A DNA stretch of 64,000 nt, from assembly GCA_025766275.1 (NCBI GenBank), contig JAFKAC010000005.1, positions 310,001 through 374,000 of the forward strand, given 5' to 3'. The notes below the pieces were generated by a model that had not been told where the DNA came from, did not search any database, and worked only from the letters and a program-made list of their open reading frames with translations. How positions within the stretch are numbered: position 1 is the first letter of the stretch; each line of letters opens with the position of its first letter. The stretch comes from Lactarius indigo. Its lineage: Eukaryota; Basidiomycota; Agaricomycetes; Russulales; Russulaceae. The position numbers and the translations under genes were made by a program. This document shows positions 23,217-34,960 of the stretch, one piece after another.

Positions 23217-24354
23217 GGATCACGCCTAAACGACGCCCCAGCAGCGCACGATGCCACCATCGCGAGCCCGCAGACTGCCATTGTCAATTTGCCAGCGAGA
23301 TTTGCCTTTGTATACTAATGCTTTAGTTAGGTCTTGATATAACATGAGTGTTGTTGTCACCCTTTGAAGAACTAATGCATTGGGGATTCCAACGACATTG
23401 AGCCCAACTCTACAGCACAAGTCACCTATTACCTACTCCATATTAAACAAAATGTTTGTCTTCGGAGTGAGTGGGCGTTCAATTGAACGTACTGACCCAA
23501 GGAGATCGAAAAAATTAATGCGCACACTGGAAACATGACAGCCACTCGTATTCGACTCTAGCCTATCCTACCACCTACGACGCTGCCAAACGATCGACTT
23601 CCTTCCTTTCTACGTCAAAAATCCGACTCCGCCGCAAAAGAACTTCAGAGGATGAAGTGGATAAACAGTTCCATAAACACCAACGAGAATGTCTTGAAAA
23701 AAGCTTCTGAAATATATTTCACCTGTCCAATCCGAACGTTCATTCCAGTGCTGGAAGATCCCGCAGGAGCACACTCTCAAAACTCCTTCAAGTAAAGCTA
23801 GAAGGTTTTTTGACAGGCACCTACAAGGGCACATCCGAACATTCAAGACGATCCGACCCGCTGCAAAGACAAATCGACAATGCGGCAGGATCTAGTGACC
23901 CTCCCTCACGCCTTCGATTTGTCCAAGTCGGGGGTGAGCCTAATGCCTGTTGGTAAGGAGATTGTGCACGGCTGCGTTACTTGGTCCAGGATAAAACCAG
24001 GACGTGGTCGCCACCACTAGGTAGGTGCCTGTGAAGACGGGGACTTAAACCACGATATGAGCTGTGAGAAGCGACAACGTAGTCATGAGTATCACGCCCT
24101 TCGGCGAGGTGTCCCTCTCGTTTTTCAAGAAGAGAGTTAAAATCGCTAAGTCACATGAGTATTAGAGATGGGGAATTGTGCAAGTGCTCACTAGAAAGGG
24201 AAAGCACAGTAGATCCGAACAAATCAGAAGAGAAACCAAACGATTTCCCCATCATCCACGCGGTGATAGTCACAATGCTAAAGGAAAATAAGGATTTTGT
24301 AATGGAAAATTGAGTAAGAGACACACGGGATCGTGAAGAACGTCATTTGCTAAC
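23217..24354. other. Intergenic, mostly unassigned
   Basis: No complete gene is seen. Near 24150-24270 the minus strand has a hydrophobic frame (IVTITAWMMGKSFGF) that may be the last exon of the gene described next; the rest shows nothing I can support. Confidence 0.4.
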
Positions 24355-26684
24355 CATATCCGAGCCAATAAGCCTCAGGTTGCAATTGATATAAGCCACG
24401 CACCACGCTCAGGGTCTCGGCAATAGTGAGATCCCTGTACGGTTTGCCATTAACGGAGGCAACAGCTGCCGCAATTGCGTCTGCGAGGTATCAATGAGCC
24501 GCCAGGGCGCAATCATGGTATGTGAGGATACTTAAATGTTCAACCGGGTAGGTGAGGGCTTACCGGGCATGTTCGAGATCAAAGGTGAAAGAAGCCAACA
24601 AACCACTTGCTCATCAGTGAGTTCTCCGTTATACGCTGGAGAGTGTCATCGAGATATATGGCCGTGATGACAAGGAGCTAGCGTAGGTTATCATAGTTAG
24701 CATCAGTACGCGGTAAAACCATACAGTATCATGCATACCCCGCATACACAGAACAAGATAATAATAGCAATAGCAGTATTAATCATCGGGGTTTCTGCCC
24801 CCGAATATTGTTCCTCAGAAGTACTGGATTCCAAAAAAGTGGCCTCATCAAGTGAACCCGCACCAGGGGAAGACGGGTTGGGGTTGACAGTAGGACTGGG
24901 AGCACTGTCTCCAACTGCAATTGATGTTGACCTTTCCTCTCGAGGCTCTGCATCCAAACAAAAAGACTCAGATTGGTGAGCACGAATATTTCTCTAAGTC
25001 TTACCTAAGAGGAGTTGGGATATGTTATATCCAACGCAGGCTGACGAAGATGGCCACAATCGGAGAACGAAACACACGCGGACACTGCGGGAACTCACTC
25101 AAAAGCATGATGATCGAGATCTAGACCAAAGGGTTCAGTTCAGATAACGCAACCAAAAGAAACGACGGACAAGGCTACTAAATGGCTATGTGTAACCTCT
25201 CTCCGTTCCGCGATCGGCTTCTCGTCGAAAGAGTGCAGATGGTCTAGTGTAGAGGGGAGGACGAAGGCTATGAAACCTAGTATTACCATAGGGGACTTGG
25301 ATTGAGAAATCACCAAGATCATCGAGATTGGTTTTTGCAAGAGGTGAAAAAAAATTGTTGCATACCCCCATCGAAGTGTTGCTTCGAGAGGCGAAGCCCT
25401 CCGAAGAAGCAAAAGCCAAGTATTAGAACTAAGAAAAGGCCTAAATTAGTGTTTCAATTGTAGAAACTGCTCAGGGACTTGCGCGTATTGACGACGAGGG
25501 ACCCTAGAACTAGGAGCAAGAAATAATATCAGAAACAGAGCGAGTTTCTTTTGTGACTGAACCGAAGTTGCAACAGCGTGCGTGCCATGCGGATGGATAC
25601 CAGGCCCACACTTGGTAGACAACATAGGCCTTGCCCGGTATAAATGTAATGCTTATGGGATACCTGCACCGCCTCTGGTCCTTTTCTTATGAGCCCAACC
25701 ATCTAGCACATCACATCAAATAGCATCGCTGTCCGTGTAGAAAATGAAACGGCCCCGTGCTTACAGCTACGATAACTTCGACACTTGGTGGTGGTGGTGT
25801 CAGCGTGATTCCCAGGGTAATACTGACAGATGCTTACGCATTCATCTCAAGGCGAGGGCGCCATATTGGCCTATGGATTTGGTACATGACACAATCGCGA
25901 GACTCACGGTAGTTGCATGAAGTAGACATACAATCGTTTCCCCATAACGTATTGCCAAGTCGTCAATCACGAAGTTATGAAGCTACAAGATTGTTGGCGG
26001 CCGCGTTTTAGCGACGATATGTGTGGTACACGAACATAGACGAGAGGGTGCATTGCGAAGACCAAGACTACAAAGGATTTCAGGAGAGGACCACCAACGT
26101 GTTGAACCTTAACTCACCTATGAAGCTCGCGACGGGGTTCACGTGGGAGAAATGGAGTGAGCACTGAGCAGAGTAAATTAATTATTTGCTAATAACTATG
26201 CAAGCTGCGTACAGAGATTGGGATAAGGAGTAGAGACGTTCCAATTGGCACGGCACCGCGTCAATGGCCAGTTAGAGATACGTGAACAGAGAGTGAATGG
26301 CGACACACCGGAGGTCATGACTGCAGCTAACAAGCTCGGCCTAATGACCAGGAATCTCCCCAGTCGATTCCGATACTTGAGTGTCTCTGTGGGCAGGAGA
26401 AATGACTCTCTGATCAGGGAGTGGATACGTATCATAGCTCTAGAGGGGGCACTGCGAGTGTATATGGTGTGAAAGAAGCCACGATGGGGGTCGATAGCAG
26501 TTGGGACAATCTCCCTTGAGACAGCTCGCGGAGGGTATACAATAGGCAGCTCAGGCTCCGTCTGAGACTCAAGTTCCTCTAGAAAGGATCCTGGGCGAGT
26601 GCTTGTGGTTGTGCCACGAATTGCCGAGTGCAAGGCCATCAATGGCCCATCATAATATGAGGGAAGGGCTGGGGATGGCTTCAA
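24355..26684 (-). CDS. Probable multi-exon gene of unknown function, incompletely resolved
   Basis: Separate pieces with coding character lie on the minus strand. The best is two exons, 24635-24564 and 24480-about 24358, joined by an 83-base intron (GTAAG to CGCAG), reading YNGELTDEQVVCWLL ... NMPDAIAAAVASVNGKPYR ... LTIAETLSVVRGL. Upstream, 24957-24720 encodes a Ser/Pro/Glu-rich segment leading to a hydrophobic stretch INTAIAIIILF. A candidate first exon at 26684-26470 begins MKPSPALPSYYDGPLMALHS. I could not link them all, so the gene may be degenerate or contain many tiny exons. No family recognised. Coordinates mark the span of the pieces, not a verified model. Confidence 0.35.
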
Positions 26685-27062
26685 GTTTCTCCTGGCCGTA
26701 GACTAGCCACTAATTTAAGGATCCAAAGAGACCAAAGAACACCAGACATTCTATGAGAAAGTGACACTGGATACGTACACACAAATAACAGGTGCAGCAA
26801 CACGTGAGTAGAGCGTGGCAAGCATGCCATCCTACTAGACGTAAACCACCGCTGTGACGTTATTCGAGATTAAATTCAATCAAGCGCGTGAGTGTATCAC
26901 GCACGAGGAAGGGCGGGCACATAGATTAGGTGAAGTTGAGGAGGCGAAAGCTTGAGCTTGAGGGCGAATTGAAGCACAAAGTACTGCTAGTACCGGCGGC
27001 CTGAGCGCCATGCCGTATCCAAATGTAGCACTCGGGACGCAAATTATACTTGTCTTCTACCA

Positions 27063-27660
27063 TCAATTCTCGGTCTCATATCCCAGATATTGATTCAACA
27101 CCTTGTCCAGAAAATCAATCTCGGGGCCCTTCTTCTCGTGCAGGGAGATCAACCGCGCTTCAAGCTTCACGCCTTGCGGTTTGTGCGCCGAAACCGCGCT
27201 GCATCTCCCTGAGAGTCTGGTTGTTCTGGTCCCGGCGTTCGTGGCTTCCTCCGTGCTGCTGGTCACGTTGAGCCCCCTCCGGCTGACGAAGCTCTCGAGC
27301 TCTGCCTCGAGCTCATTCGCGTAATATCCTCCATTGTGATGTTCACGGCTTCAAGTTGCTGTTCTTTCACCCCTCTTGATTGTCTCGGGCCACCGTCCAG
27401 GGTCTACCGCCGCAACGCACCGCGTATCTCTAACATCCTTGTCTCTTTTCCGACGGCGACTGGCACCTGCACCCATCCGATAAGTGCATCGAGATCACCT
27501 TCTCTACGTGCCTGTATATTTTGGTGACGGCCTTCGATCAGTCTGCAAGGAACTCCCGGTGGTTCGGGTACTGGTACACTGATGTGCAATACACTTACCA
27601 AAAGCGACCAGGAGCCGTGCGTCTACTTTGATCATCAGACACTGATGTTACTGAATCGAC
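27063..27660 (-). pseudogene. Gene fragment with coiled-coil-like C-terminal region
   Basis: A minus-strand frame about 90 codons long ends at 27063 and reads GYYANELEAELESFVSRRGL ... VKLEARLISLHEKKGPEIDF ... LNQYLGYETEN. Upstream are a plausible intron (GTAAGT near 27600 to TTGCAG near 27544) and the segment LIEGRHQNIQARREG, but the pieces do not join in one frame (a stop appears at the splice). I read this as a fragment or broken gene. The helical, charged character suggests a coiled coil. No family assigned. Confidence 0.3.
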
Positions 27661-28509
27661 CCGGCGGAGCGGAGTAATGTCGTGAGGAAACAGTGAGGAA
27701 ACACGTGCTCAAGTAATGTTACCGCTTAGACATGCACATGCGGTGACAGGCCTTTCCCCCCAAAGACGCTCTTCTGATAAGAAAAGTGGACATTCTTACT
27801 GTCGTCTATCTATGCAGCTACAATGAAGCGGCATCGCTGTAATCAGTACCACCATCGTAGGCTCCGAGGCCGGCGTTGACAACGATGGCGCGGGAGTGAT
27901 CGATGCTGGAGCGCCCGCTGGGTTAGTGGCAGCCGATAGTGTTTTGGTAGCCGTGGCGGACAACATCCTGGGTATGTCCCCCCGGTGGCTGACTAGCATG
28001 CGCGCGTGTATGCTCATAGTGATTACGACGATGATGGTATACTGGCTGTGAGATCAGGGCGATAGAACGGGAATTGTATCACTTGCCACGTAGGGCGGAT
28101 CACGAAGTGGCAGACAAGAGTGGATTGGGAGTATATTTATGGCGCCAGATTGGCAGAAGACATAGAGTCTATGTCCGTGACTCAGACGCATTGCACGTAG
28201 CTCCACATGTGACGACGACCGGTGCACGGATGGTGAGAATATCACGACGACAGACCCTGGGATAGACCTCGGGCACTCTACGGTCCAATTCCGAACATTC
28301 CGAACAGTGATTTCCCGGCCCGGCAAAGGTGAATGCATAGCCGGGCCGCGACTCGGTCCGCGCGAGTGAGAGCTAACTATAAGTCTGTAGCAACACAGAA
28401 ACCCGCGGATTGCGTCCGGTTGAGAGGTTGCACAATGGCAGGCATAAAATTTTCACTCCCAATCTTCCAGCCATGGCATTCTTGACCTCGGCACAGTGGC
28501 CCCCTAATC
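27661..28509. other. Upstream region of the sedolisin gene
   Basis: Contains a plus-strand frame near 27830-28048 with protein-like composition (Ala/Val/Asp-rich) but no start codon or splice support, so I do not call it. No TATA box evident before 28510. Confidence 0.35.
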
Positions 28510-30618
28510 ATGCGTTACCACCGGCTCTCTGTACTCTCTGTCCTCGCCGCCTTTCCCCTCACAAACTTCGTAACGCCTCTCGCCGTACCGCTATGGGATA
28601 ACATACTTGTCAAGCACAGTTGGGGTGCCATCCCGCCGAACTGGGAGTCCCTCGGACATCCTCCCATTGGCACCACCATCGACCTCCACGTTGTGCTTAA
28701 GCCTCAACACGAGAATGCCTTGATTGACACCCTCTACGAGGTCAGCGACCCTAGGCACCCAAAGTACGTCCTCTCTTAGACTCCTTCAGACACGATGTAT
28801 TCACGTTTGCCGCTACTCTCCGTCAGATATGGTGCGCACCTGTCAAAGGAGCAGGTCGCTCAACTTGTCGCGCCACACCGAGACACCCTTGAGCTCATCA
28901 ACTCCTGGCTTGAACACTATGGTGTGCCATCTACATCCGTCTCAACGACACACGGTGGTAGCTGGCTGACGCTTGCCGACGTGCCCGTGTCTCAAGCCAA
29001 TACACTACTCGGCGCGTCGTACCAGCTCTACCGGCGTTCGGGGACGAATGACACTATTCTCCGCACCGTCGGCTATGGCCTCCCCGCTGTCTTGCACGCA
29101 CATGTGCGAACCGTCGTGCCAACGACCTACTTCGCCTCCACCCGCACTCTGTCACGGACACCGAGGAGGCGCTCCATCGAAGCGACTGCGAATATGACAT
29201 CGAGAGAGCTCGTGACGGTGCTGTCAAGTCGCTTTGATAAAGTGTCACCGAGGGACCTACGCTGGCTGTACAATACGACCGCCTATGTACCAGTCGCGAC
29301 GGACAAGAACGTGCTCGGGATTGTGGGTCACCTGAACCAATATCCGAGCCCGGCGGATTTGAAGGAGTTCATGAATGAATGTCGCACGGATGCAGAGGAC
29401 GCGACGTTCAAGGTTGTGCAGGTCAACGGCGGCGGGAACGACCCGAGTAACCCTGGCGACGAGGCAAACCAAAACATGCAATACGCGCAGGCCATTGCGT
29501 ACCCAACCCCGCACGTCTTCTACAGCGTCGGCGGCGGGAAGTTGGCGACACCTGGAAGCAACGAACCAGCCCCTGGCGACGTATATCTGGAGTGGTTCAA
29601 ATATATGACCCGCCAGAAGACAGTCCCGCAGACGATCAGCATTTCGTATGGCGACCCCGAGAATGCTGTCCCGCTGGAGTATGCAACGACCTTGTGCCTC
29701 ATGTTCGCTCAACTCGGTCTGCGTGGCGCCAGCGTCATCTTTGCGAGCGGAAATGATGGCGTCGGCGATGGGAACTGCATCACCAGCCATGGCTCTGGAA
29801 GAGTCGAGTTCATCCCTGAGTTCCCTTCCTCCTGTATGTGTAGGATTTTATTTCTCCTTGGAGGCGGTAAACCGTCGCGGGAACAAGTCACTCACTACAT
29901 TGCCACGGTTTCGCAGGTCCTTATGTGACTAGCGTCGGTGGCACGATGGACCTGGACCCTGAGGTCGCAGCAGAGCTCTCTGGAGGCGGCTTCTCCAACC
30001 ATTTTCTGCGGCCGGACTACCAGGACGATGTCGTACCCGCCTTCCTGCGGCGGCTCGGAAGCCAGTATGACGGTTATTACAAGTGGGTTTTCTGTTGCGA
30101 ACCTGACGTGACATATTCTTACTTCGGACTTTTCGTGGTTTGTGCAGTCCTACCGGCCGCGGCATCCCCGACATTTCTGCGCAGGCGCTCAGATTCTTTA
30201 TTGTCGAAGACGCCCAGACCTTTTTCGTGAGCGGCACAAGCTGCTCGACACCGGCACGTTTTCTCTCTCTCCGCTCTGCCTCGAGCTCCAAGCTGACCGC
30301 CGATGTACAGACCGTGGCGGGCATAATCTCGCTACTTAACGACTACCGGCTATCAATAGGCAAGAATGCCCTCGGCTTCCTCAATCCCTGGCTGTACAGC
30401 TTCGGCCTCGAGGGCCTGAGGGACGTGACATCTGGGTCAAACCCTGGCTGCGGCACTGACGGGTTCTCTGCCGTCGTTGGATGGGATCCTGTTCGTCCTG
30501 CGATGCTTGTCTCTTTTAAGTTTTCACGTTCGACGTCGGCTGATTTTTGGCTCGTTAGGTGACGGGTCTCGGGACGCCGGACTTTTTGGCCCTGTTGAAG
30601 CATTTGCCAGTGGACTAG
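28510..30618 (+). CDS. Sedolisin (S53 family serine-carboxyl peptidase, tripeptidyl-peptidase-like)
   Basis: Six exons (28510-28763, 28827-29833, 29917-30082, 30148-30253, 30311-30490, 30559-30618) give 590 residues. A signal peptide (LSVLSVLAAFPLTNFVTPLA) is followed by the S53 propeptide (HLSKEQVAQLVAPH; VSQANTLLGASY) and the catalytic domain. The nucleophile motif FVSGTSCSTPTVAG has its Ser near residue 507, and the C-terminal calcium-site region is WDPVTGLGTPDF. Two expected acidic residues differ. The Glu-X3-Asp pair reads GDEANQNMQ (Glu297, Asn301), and the oxyanion Asp region reads FASGNDGVGDG (Asn394). The intron before the TVAG exon (30254-30310) is GC-AG. Secreted enzymes of this family remove tripeptides or cleave proteins at acid pH outside the cell; activity here is uncertain because of the substitutions. 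Confidence 0.92.
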
Positions 30619-30902
30619 TACCAGACGGCGCATGGCAAGGGAATAAGAGCAGGCACGACTGAGTCGCGGCGATATGGCATACACGCCACAAGCCGATTCG
30701 AGAAGCCAAGAAAATCTCCGAGCAATACTCGACGACTAGTTGGGTCACCTTTCAAAGGGACGCTTGGGTTACCTAGGCGAACGTGCGATAGCCCGCTAAC
30801 CCTCAGGCCCGCACCTTGAATCGTATCACTTGCCACGCGAAGTGGCCGACGGGACGATTGTTTACTGTAAATAAATGTAGGCTGGGCAAAGAAGTGTCTG
30901 CG

Positions 30903-31091
30903 TCATGTACGTCCGTGGCGAATTGCACAATTTTCTATCATGACCCAATCGTGGACGCTCGGTTCCGACAGAGTATTTGCATATTCTTTGTTGTATCCAC
31001 CACTCATGCGAGCTCCCCGTGCTCGGCGGTAAATGACTTGAAAGATGAAACACAGTGACTTTCCAACGCCATTGTCCCCGACAGCAGACAT
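30903..31091 (-). pseudogene. Possible Rho-type small GTPase fragment (P-loop and switch I only)
   Basis: The minus strand from the ATG at 31091 reads MSAVGDNGVGKSLCFIFQ, a Walker A loop (GDNGVGKS) of the Ras superfamily. After a candidate intron (about 31036-30985) it continues EYANTLSEPSVHDW, which lines up with the EY-xPT-xx-xxYV switch I of Rho proteins, including the key Thr. Nothing downstream gives the DTAGQ, NKxD or CAAX parts, so this would be a 5' remnant or a captured exon pair. The match is short and could be chance. Confidence 0.3.
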
Positions 31092-32260
31092 GTCGTAGCA
31101 AGTAATACACGTCGACCCAGGGGGGAGCGTAGATAGAAATAGTAGAGAAGAGAGATGCGGAGACAGACAAAGCCACGGATACGGACCTGGACGCAGACGG
31201 AAATCTTTACAGCCTGCCAGTGAGAAAGGGATGTCCCCCAGTTATTCAGAGTCAGAGGCTGCGTTTTAATTCAGAGCTTAGTCATCAAATAGTAGCCTTG
31301 TCAAAAGCCGCGGGTCTCTACAGCTGTATCGTAGAATTTGGCGTGCTAATGTCGGTTCCTCAACAGGGGAATATCAATGCATACCTCCTCATGATGCTCA
31401 CAAAATCACGCAGTCCCCGACCACGCGAACCTTAGGATTGATCTTAAACAACTTGAACACTGGAAGCGTCCAAAGGCCTGTTCCATCCTCTTTGCGGCCT
31501 TTGCTTTTAAACCAAGTTTTGAACTGCTTGTATTCCTTGACCTAGTGTCAATTATGCTGGGATAAATTGGCATGTCCCTCATGTCGGTATGGATACTTGG
31601 AAATTGAATTGAGCGAATAGGCACTAATAAAATGAGTGAATGAACATGGACATGGGCAAAGTCTGTACGAATCCGTCACAGCTGGTCGCCCCCCCCCAAC
31701 GACCGTGAAAGTCGCGGCTCAATTTTGAACCTGGCTTCTGTTCGAGTCGGTCCGCATCGGCCCGGACTCGGCCATCGGGCCGCCTCATCCATCCCCTGCA
31801 AACGCGCTTCCACTTCCGCTGTGGACACGTTGAACTAATCCCTCACCTAGCGCTCCCTTATATGCCTTGGTTTCATTAAGTTTCTACATGTCAGAGATAC
31901 CGTGTGTGGCTGCGGCGGATCTAACAACGGTTGTAGGGGAGAGGTACTTTATGCGGGTCCCTGCAAGGCTTCTTCTGCCTCCGGGTGAGCCGTGGTATGT
32001 CTCCATTGACTGTATCTCAATGCTCTTATCACAAATGTTGGGTTATCATTTCACAGGACAGAAAAAAACGTAGTACTAGCTCCGCCGTAGCTCGGCACAA
32101 AACGATGTCATACAAATCAAAAAGAACGCGTCATAAGCAAGGGTGGACAATCTACACCTAAACCACCCACTGGTATGGCTTTTAACGTCCTTATCTTATG
32201 ATTCATGTTGCAGTGGTTAGCTAGTGAGACTAGGACACAGAAGAAGAACCGATACCAGCT
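31092..32260. other. Gene-free stretch
   Basis: Between the GTPase-like fragment and the next coding fragment I see no supportable gene, RNA or repeat. Confidence 0.4.
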
Positions 32261-32660
32261 TCAGAGAAGATCAGCCATTTCAAGTATGACCACAACCTGG
32301 AATCCACCAGAGGGGCCAGGTTCCAGGCGGACCACACTGACAAGCGAAGCCGGGTTGTTGACATAGCGGTCCGCAAGGCGTCTAAGGCCTTCTGCCACTG
32401 ATATTCCGATGGTGGGATTTTGACGGGGCTGTACAACTGCCATGGTTTGGGGTGCCTGCGTGCCTGCAATCGCCTGCAAAGGAGCAGGGTTGGCCTGTTC
32501 TTGGACTCCCTGCCGAACAACGTGAGCCAGATATACAGGAGGAAAGGTGAGCTCGTACAGGAGCAGCGAAATGTATCTGTGCTAGGACAGGAGCGGTGAG
32601 TGGTGCTCCAGTGGGGTTACTGACGCCTTGGCCTTGATTATTATAGGTGTCCTTCGGCAG
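32261..32660 (-). pseudogene. Fragment of a dispersed basidiomycete protein family
   Basis: A minus-strand frame ending at 32261 reads HVVRQGVQEQANPAPLQAIA, then GISVAEGLRRLADRYVNNPA, then SVVRLEPGPSGGFQVVVILE. From memory, very similar tails (ADRYVNNPxSxVxxVRLEPG) recur in many Rhizoctonia proteins of unknown function that behave like repeats or transposon cargo. Upstream, a second frame reads GQGVSNPTGAPLTAPVLAQI, so a frame change separates two coding-like parts. I take it as a truncated, frame-broken member. It has no catalytic motif. Confidence 0.45.
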
Positions 32661-34228
32661 AGGTCATGATCAGACGATAGCATAACGTGCTCGAGACTGA
32701 TTGTGCTCACGCCTGACGACCTTGAGTCCCAATCCAGGCGATCCGCGGTGTACCAGGTCGGTGGCCCGTTGGGTGTATAGCCTGTGCAATCAGCACAGGC
32801 CCAATGCTCAGCGACAGCATTCACGCCGTATTGGTCACTCGGTGCCTTTGGTAAAATGGCAGGGTCCCGGTCAACTACAGCAGATGAGGCCTGTGGGCAA
32901 TAGCAACGTGATGGTGGTCAGTGGCTGTGTTACATCTATGCACAGAACCGCGTACATGATTGCATGCGTGAGGGGAAGACCGTTCGTTGGCCATGAGAGA
33001 TATGATGATGATAAGGGTCGTTTGAGTTTCAGTGGAAGGTGCAATAGATGGGTGGTTGTTGGGTATCGACTAGTTCAGAGAGATCTCTTAAGAACATGCA
33101 GACTTAGCTCTCGAGGCCAAACCTGCGGTTCACCCCCACAATGTGAACTACATGAACTAAGCCAAGTCATTGAGGTCTATCCTGATTAAGACATCAGGGG
33201 CAATTGAGGGACGATAAGACTATGCCGCCACATCGCGCCACGTCGATCGCCAGAGGCCAGGGATTGGGACGGGTAGTAGCAATCTTAGTCATCACAAGAC
33301 ACTTGGGTGTTTTAGGAAGCTGGCGTCACGGTGTGGGAGGTGTGGGAGGGGGGGAAGGTCTCTCAAATCCGAACATTTTTTTCACGCGAGCGAGTCCTAC
33401 CACGGGGGCGCAACTCACTAGCGGGACCAGTTACTACATCCTACTAAACACAAATGGGCTATAGCTGCCGCCCACAAGAATGGAATATATCAGCGTTCTA
33501 TAGTAGAACTTTGTCTTTCGAAGGACCATGAGTAATTCACTACTGAGGATTTGGCCTCTGACTTGAAGGTGCAGCACGTTGACAGTACAGGGTGGATCGG
33601 CCGGTCAATATGTCGCCATTGTTCGCCGGATAGTCGACTAGTACACTTCAACTCGAATATGTGGGCATGGTTAGCAGGGGAGTGCACAGGTCAACTGAAC
33701 TGCAGTGCCTGTACCCAGGTGATGCAAGTGAGTGTGGGCAGCGATCACCGCAATAATTCGGTCAGTGACACTCGACATTTTTCTCGATAACCGTGACACC
33801 TATCACAGCACACCCGGCAGCGGAAAACTGACAGTACGGGGCCTGGTCCCCAGAACCAATGTCTAAACATACCAGTCCGAAGCTAAGAACCCAACAGAGG
33901 TGTGAAAGGGGGCGGGGCCTTATTGAAAAGAAGGATGAAACAGAGAAAATGAATACAGCAAAGGGGAGGACTCAGAGAACGGGGTACACGGCCGGGTTCG
34001 CACGGGCCACACCAAGCTGACCGCGTATCAATCTCGTTCTGGGATTATGCAGGTCAACTGAATGTTGAAACTGGTTGCCTTCAATGAATCCCGTCTGAGG
34101 GACTGGGCTTGTGACAATCAGGCAGTACTTTCTGGACTCTGCTCCAGGGCTGGGTGACACCAGGCCCGGTTGTGAGAGCTGACTAAGTTTGATTACTTAA
34201 ATGCTCAAGCTCAAGCTTCACGGCGACT
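32661..34228. other. Gene-free stretch
   Basis: About 1.6 kb with several open frames but no splice-supported or recognisable protein. Likely degenerate repeat DNA. Confidence 0.4.
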
Positions 34229-34258
34229 TTCAACTTCAACTTCAACTTCAACTTCAAT
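34229..34258 (+). repeat. TTCAAC hexamer microsatellite
   Basis: Five consecutive copies of TTCAAC/TTCAAT-type hexamers, preceded by the related CTCAAG repeats at 34204-34216. Confidence 0.8.
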
Positions 34259-34667
34259 TCTTTTTGCGTCCTTCCACTGCACCGCTAACTTACCACCCTT
34301 ACTGTCATCGCCGCTATTTACTGACTCCGACTTTAATTTCTCGTACCATGGTGTCCTTCCCACTACACTGCTACTACCCACTTTCACCACTACTATTGCC
34401 TCTCTTGTGCGCACAACAAATCTGGACTTCTATCACAATATCCTGCACCTCCCTACCTGATGGTAGTGCCTCCGATACTAAACTGTCCATTCCGGCACCC
34501 ACACTTCGAGCGGGCCCGGGTGTTCAGGGATGTTATCCGCGTGGATACAATTGGTCTGTCTAAGCCAAAAAAGGAAACCACGCCACGTTTTGAAGGCTCC
34601 CTCCAGGGCTGGTACAGGGTCCTGGGTTCAGTTGCTGTCATAACCTCCTCTCGACTAGCACTCGAAT

Positions 34668-34702
34668 GAGCCTAAATGAGTGAGCCTAAATTGAGCCTAA
34701 AT
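34668..34702 (+). repeat. Short direct repeat GAGCCTAAAT, three copies
   Basis: The decamer occurs at 34668-34677, 34682-34691 and 34693-34702 with short spacers. Confidence 0.8.
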
Positions 34703-34960
34703 TGGGGTCATACAGGCCTTGGGTTACCGAACCCTCAAACGGGGTCAGGCACGTTTGGCAGTGTAGGGAAAAGACTGAGAGGGGAGACAAGCTCGGAAAG
34801 AACCGTGCCTCGCTCAAAGGTCCCATAGTACGGCTCCAGTGAGTTAGGAATAGTAAGGGAATGCATGGGACGTCAAAGCGTGTATTGGGTAAGGGCCGTA
34901 AGGCGAACCCCCAGGAACCAGAGGGAGCCGACGCTTGGGTGACTCGGCGGGAGCAGGCCA

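Noticed and set aside
27830..28048. Plus-strand frame rich in Ala, Val and Asp
   Set aside because: No start codon and no acceptable upstream splice site; could not be tied to any gene.
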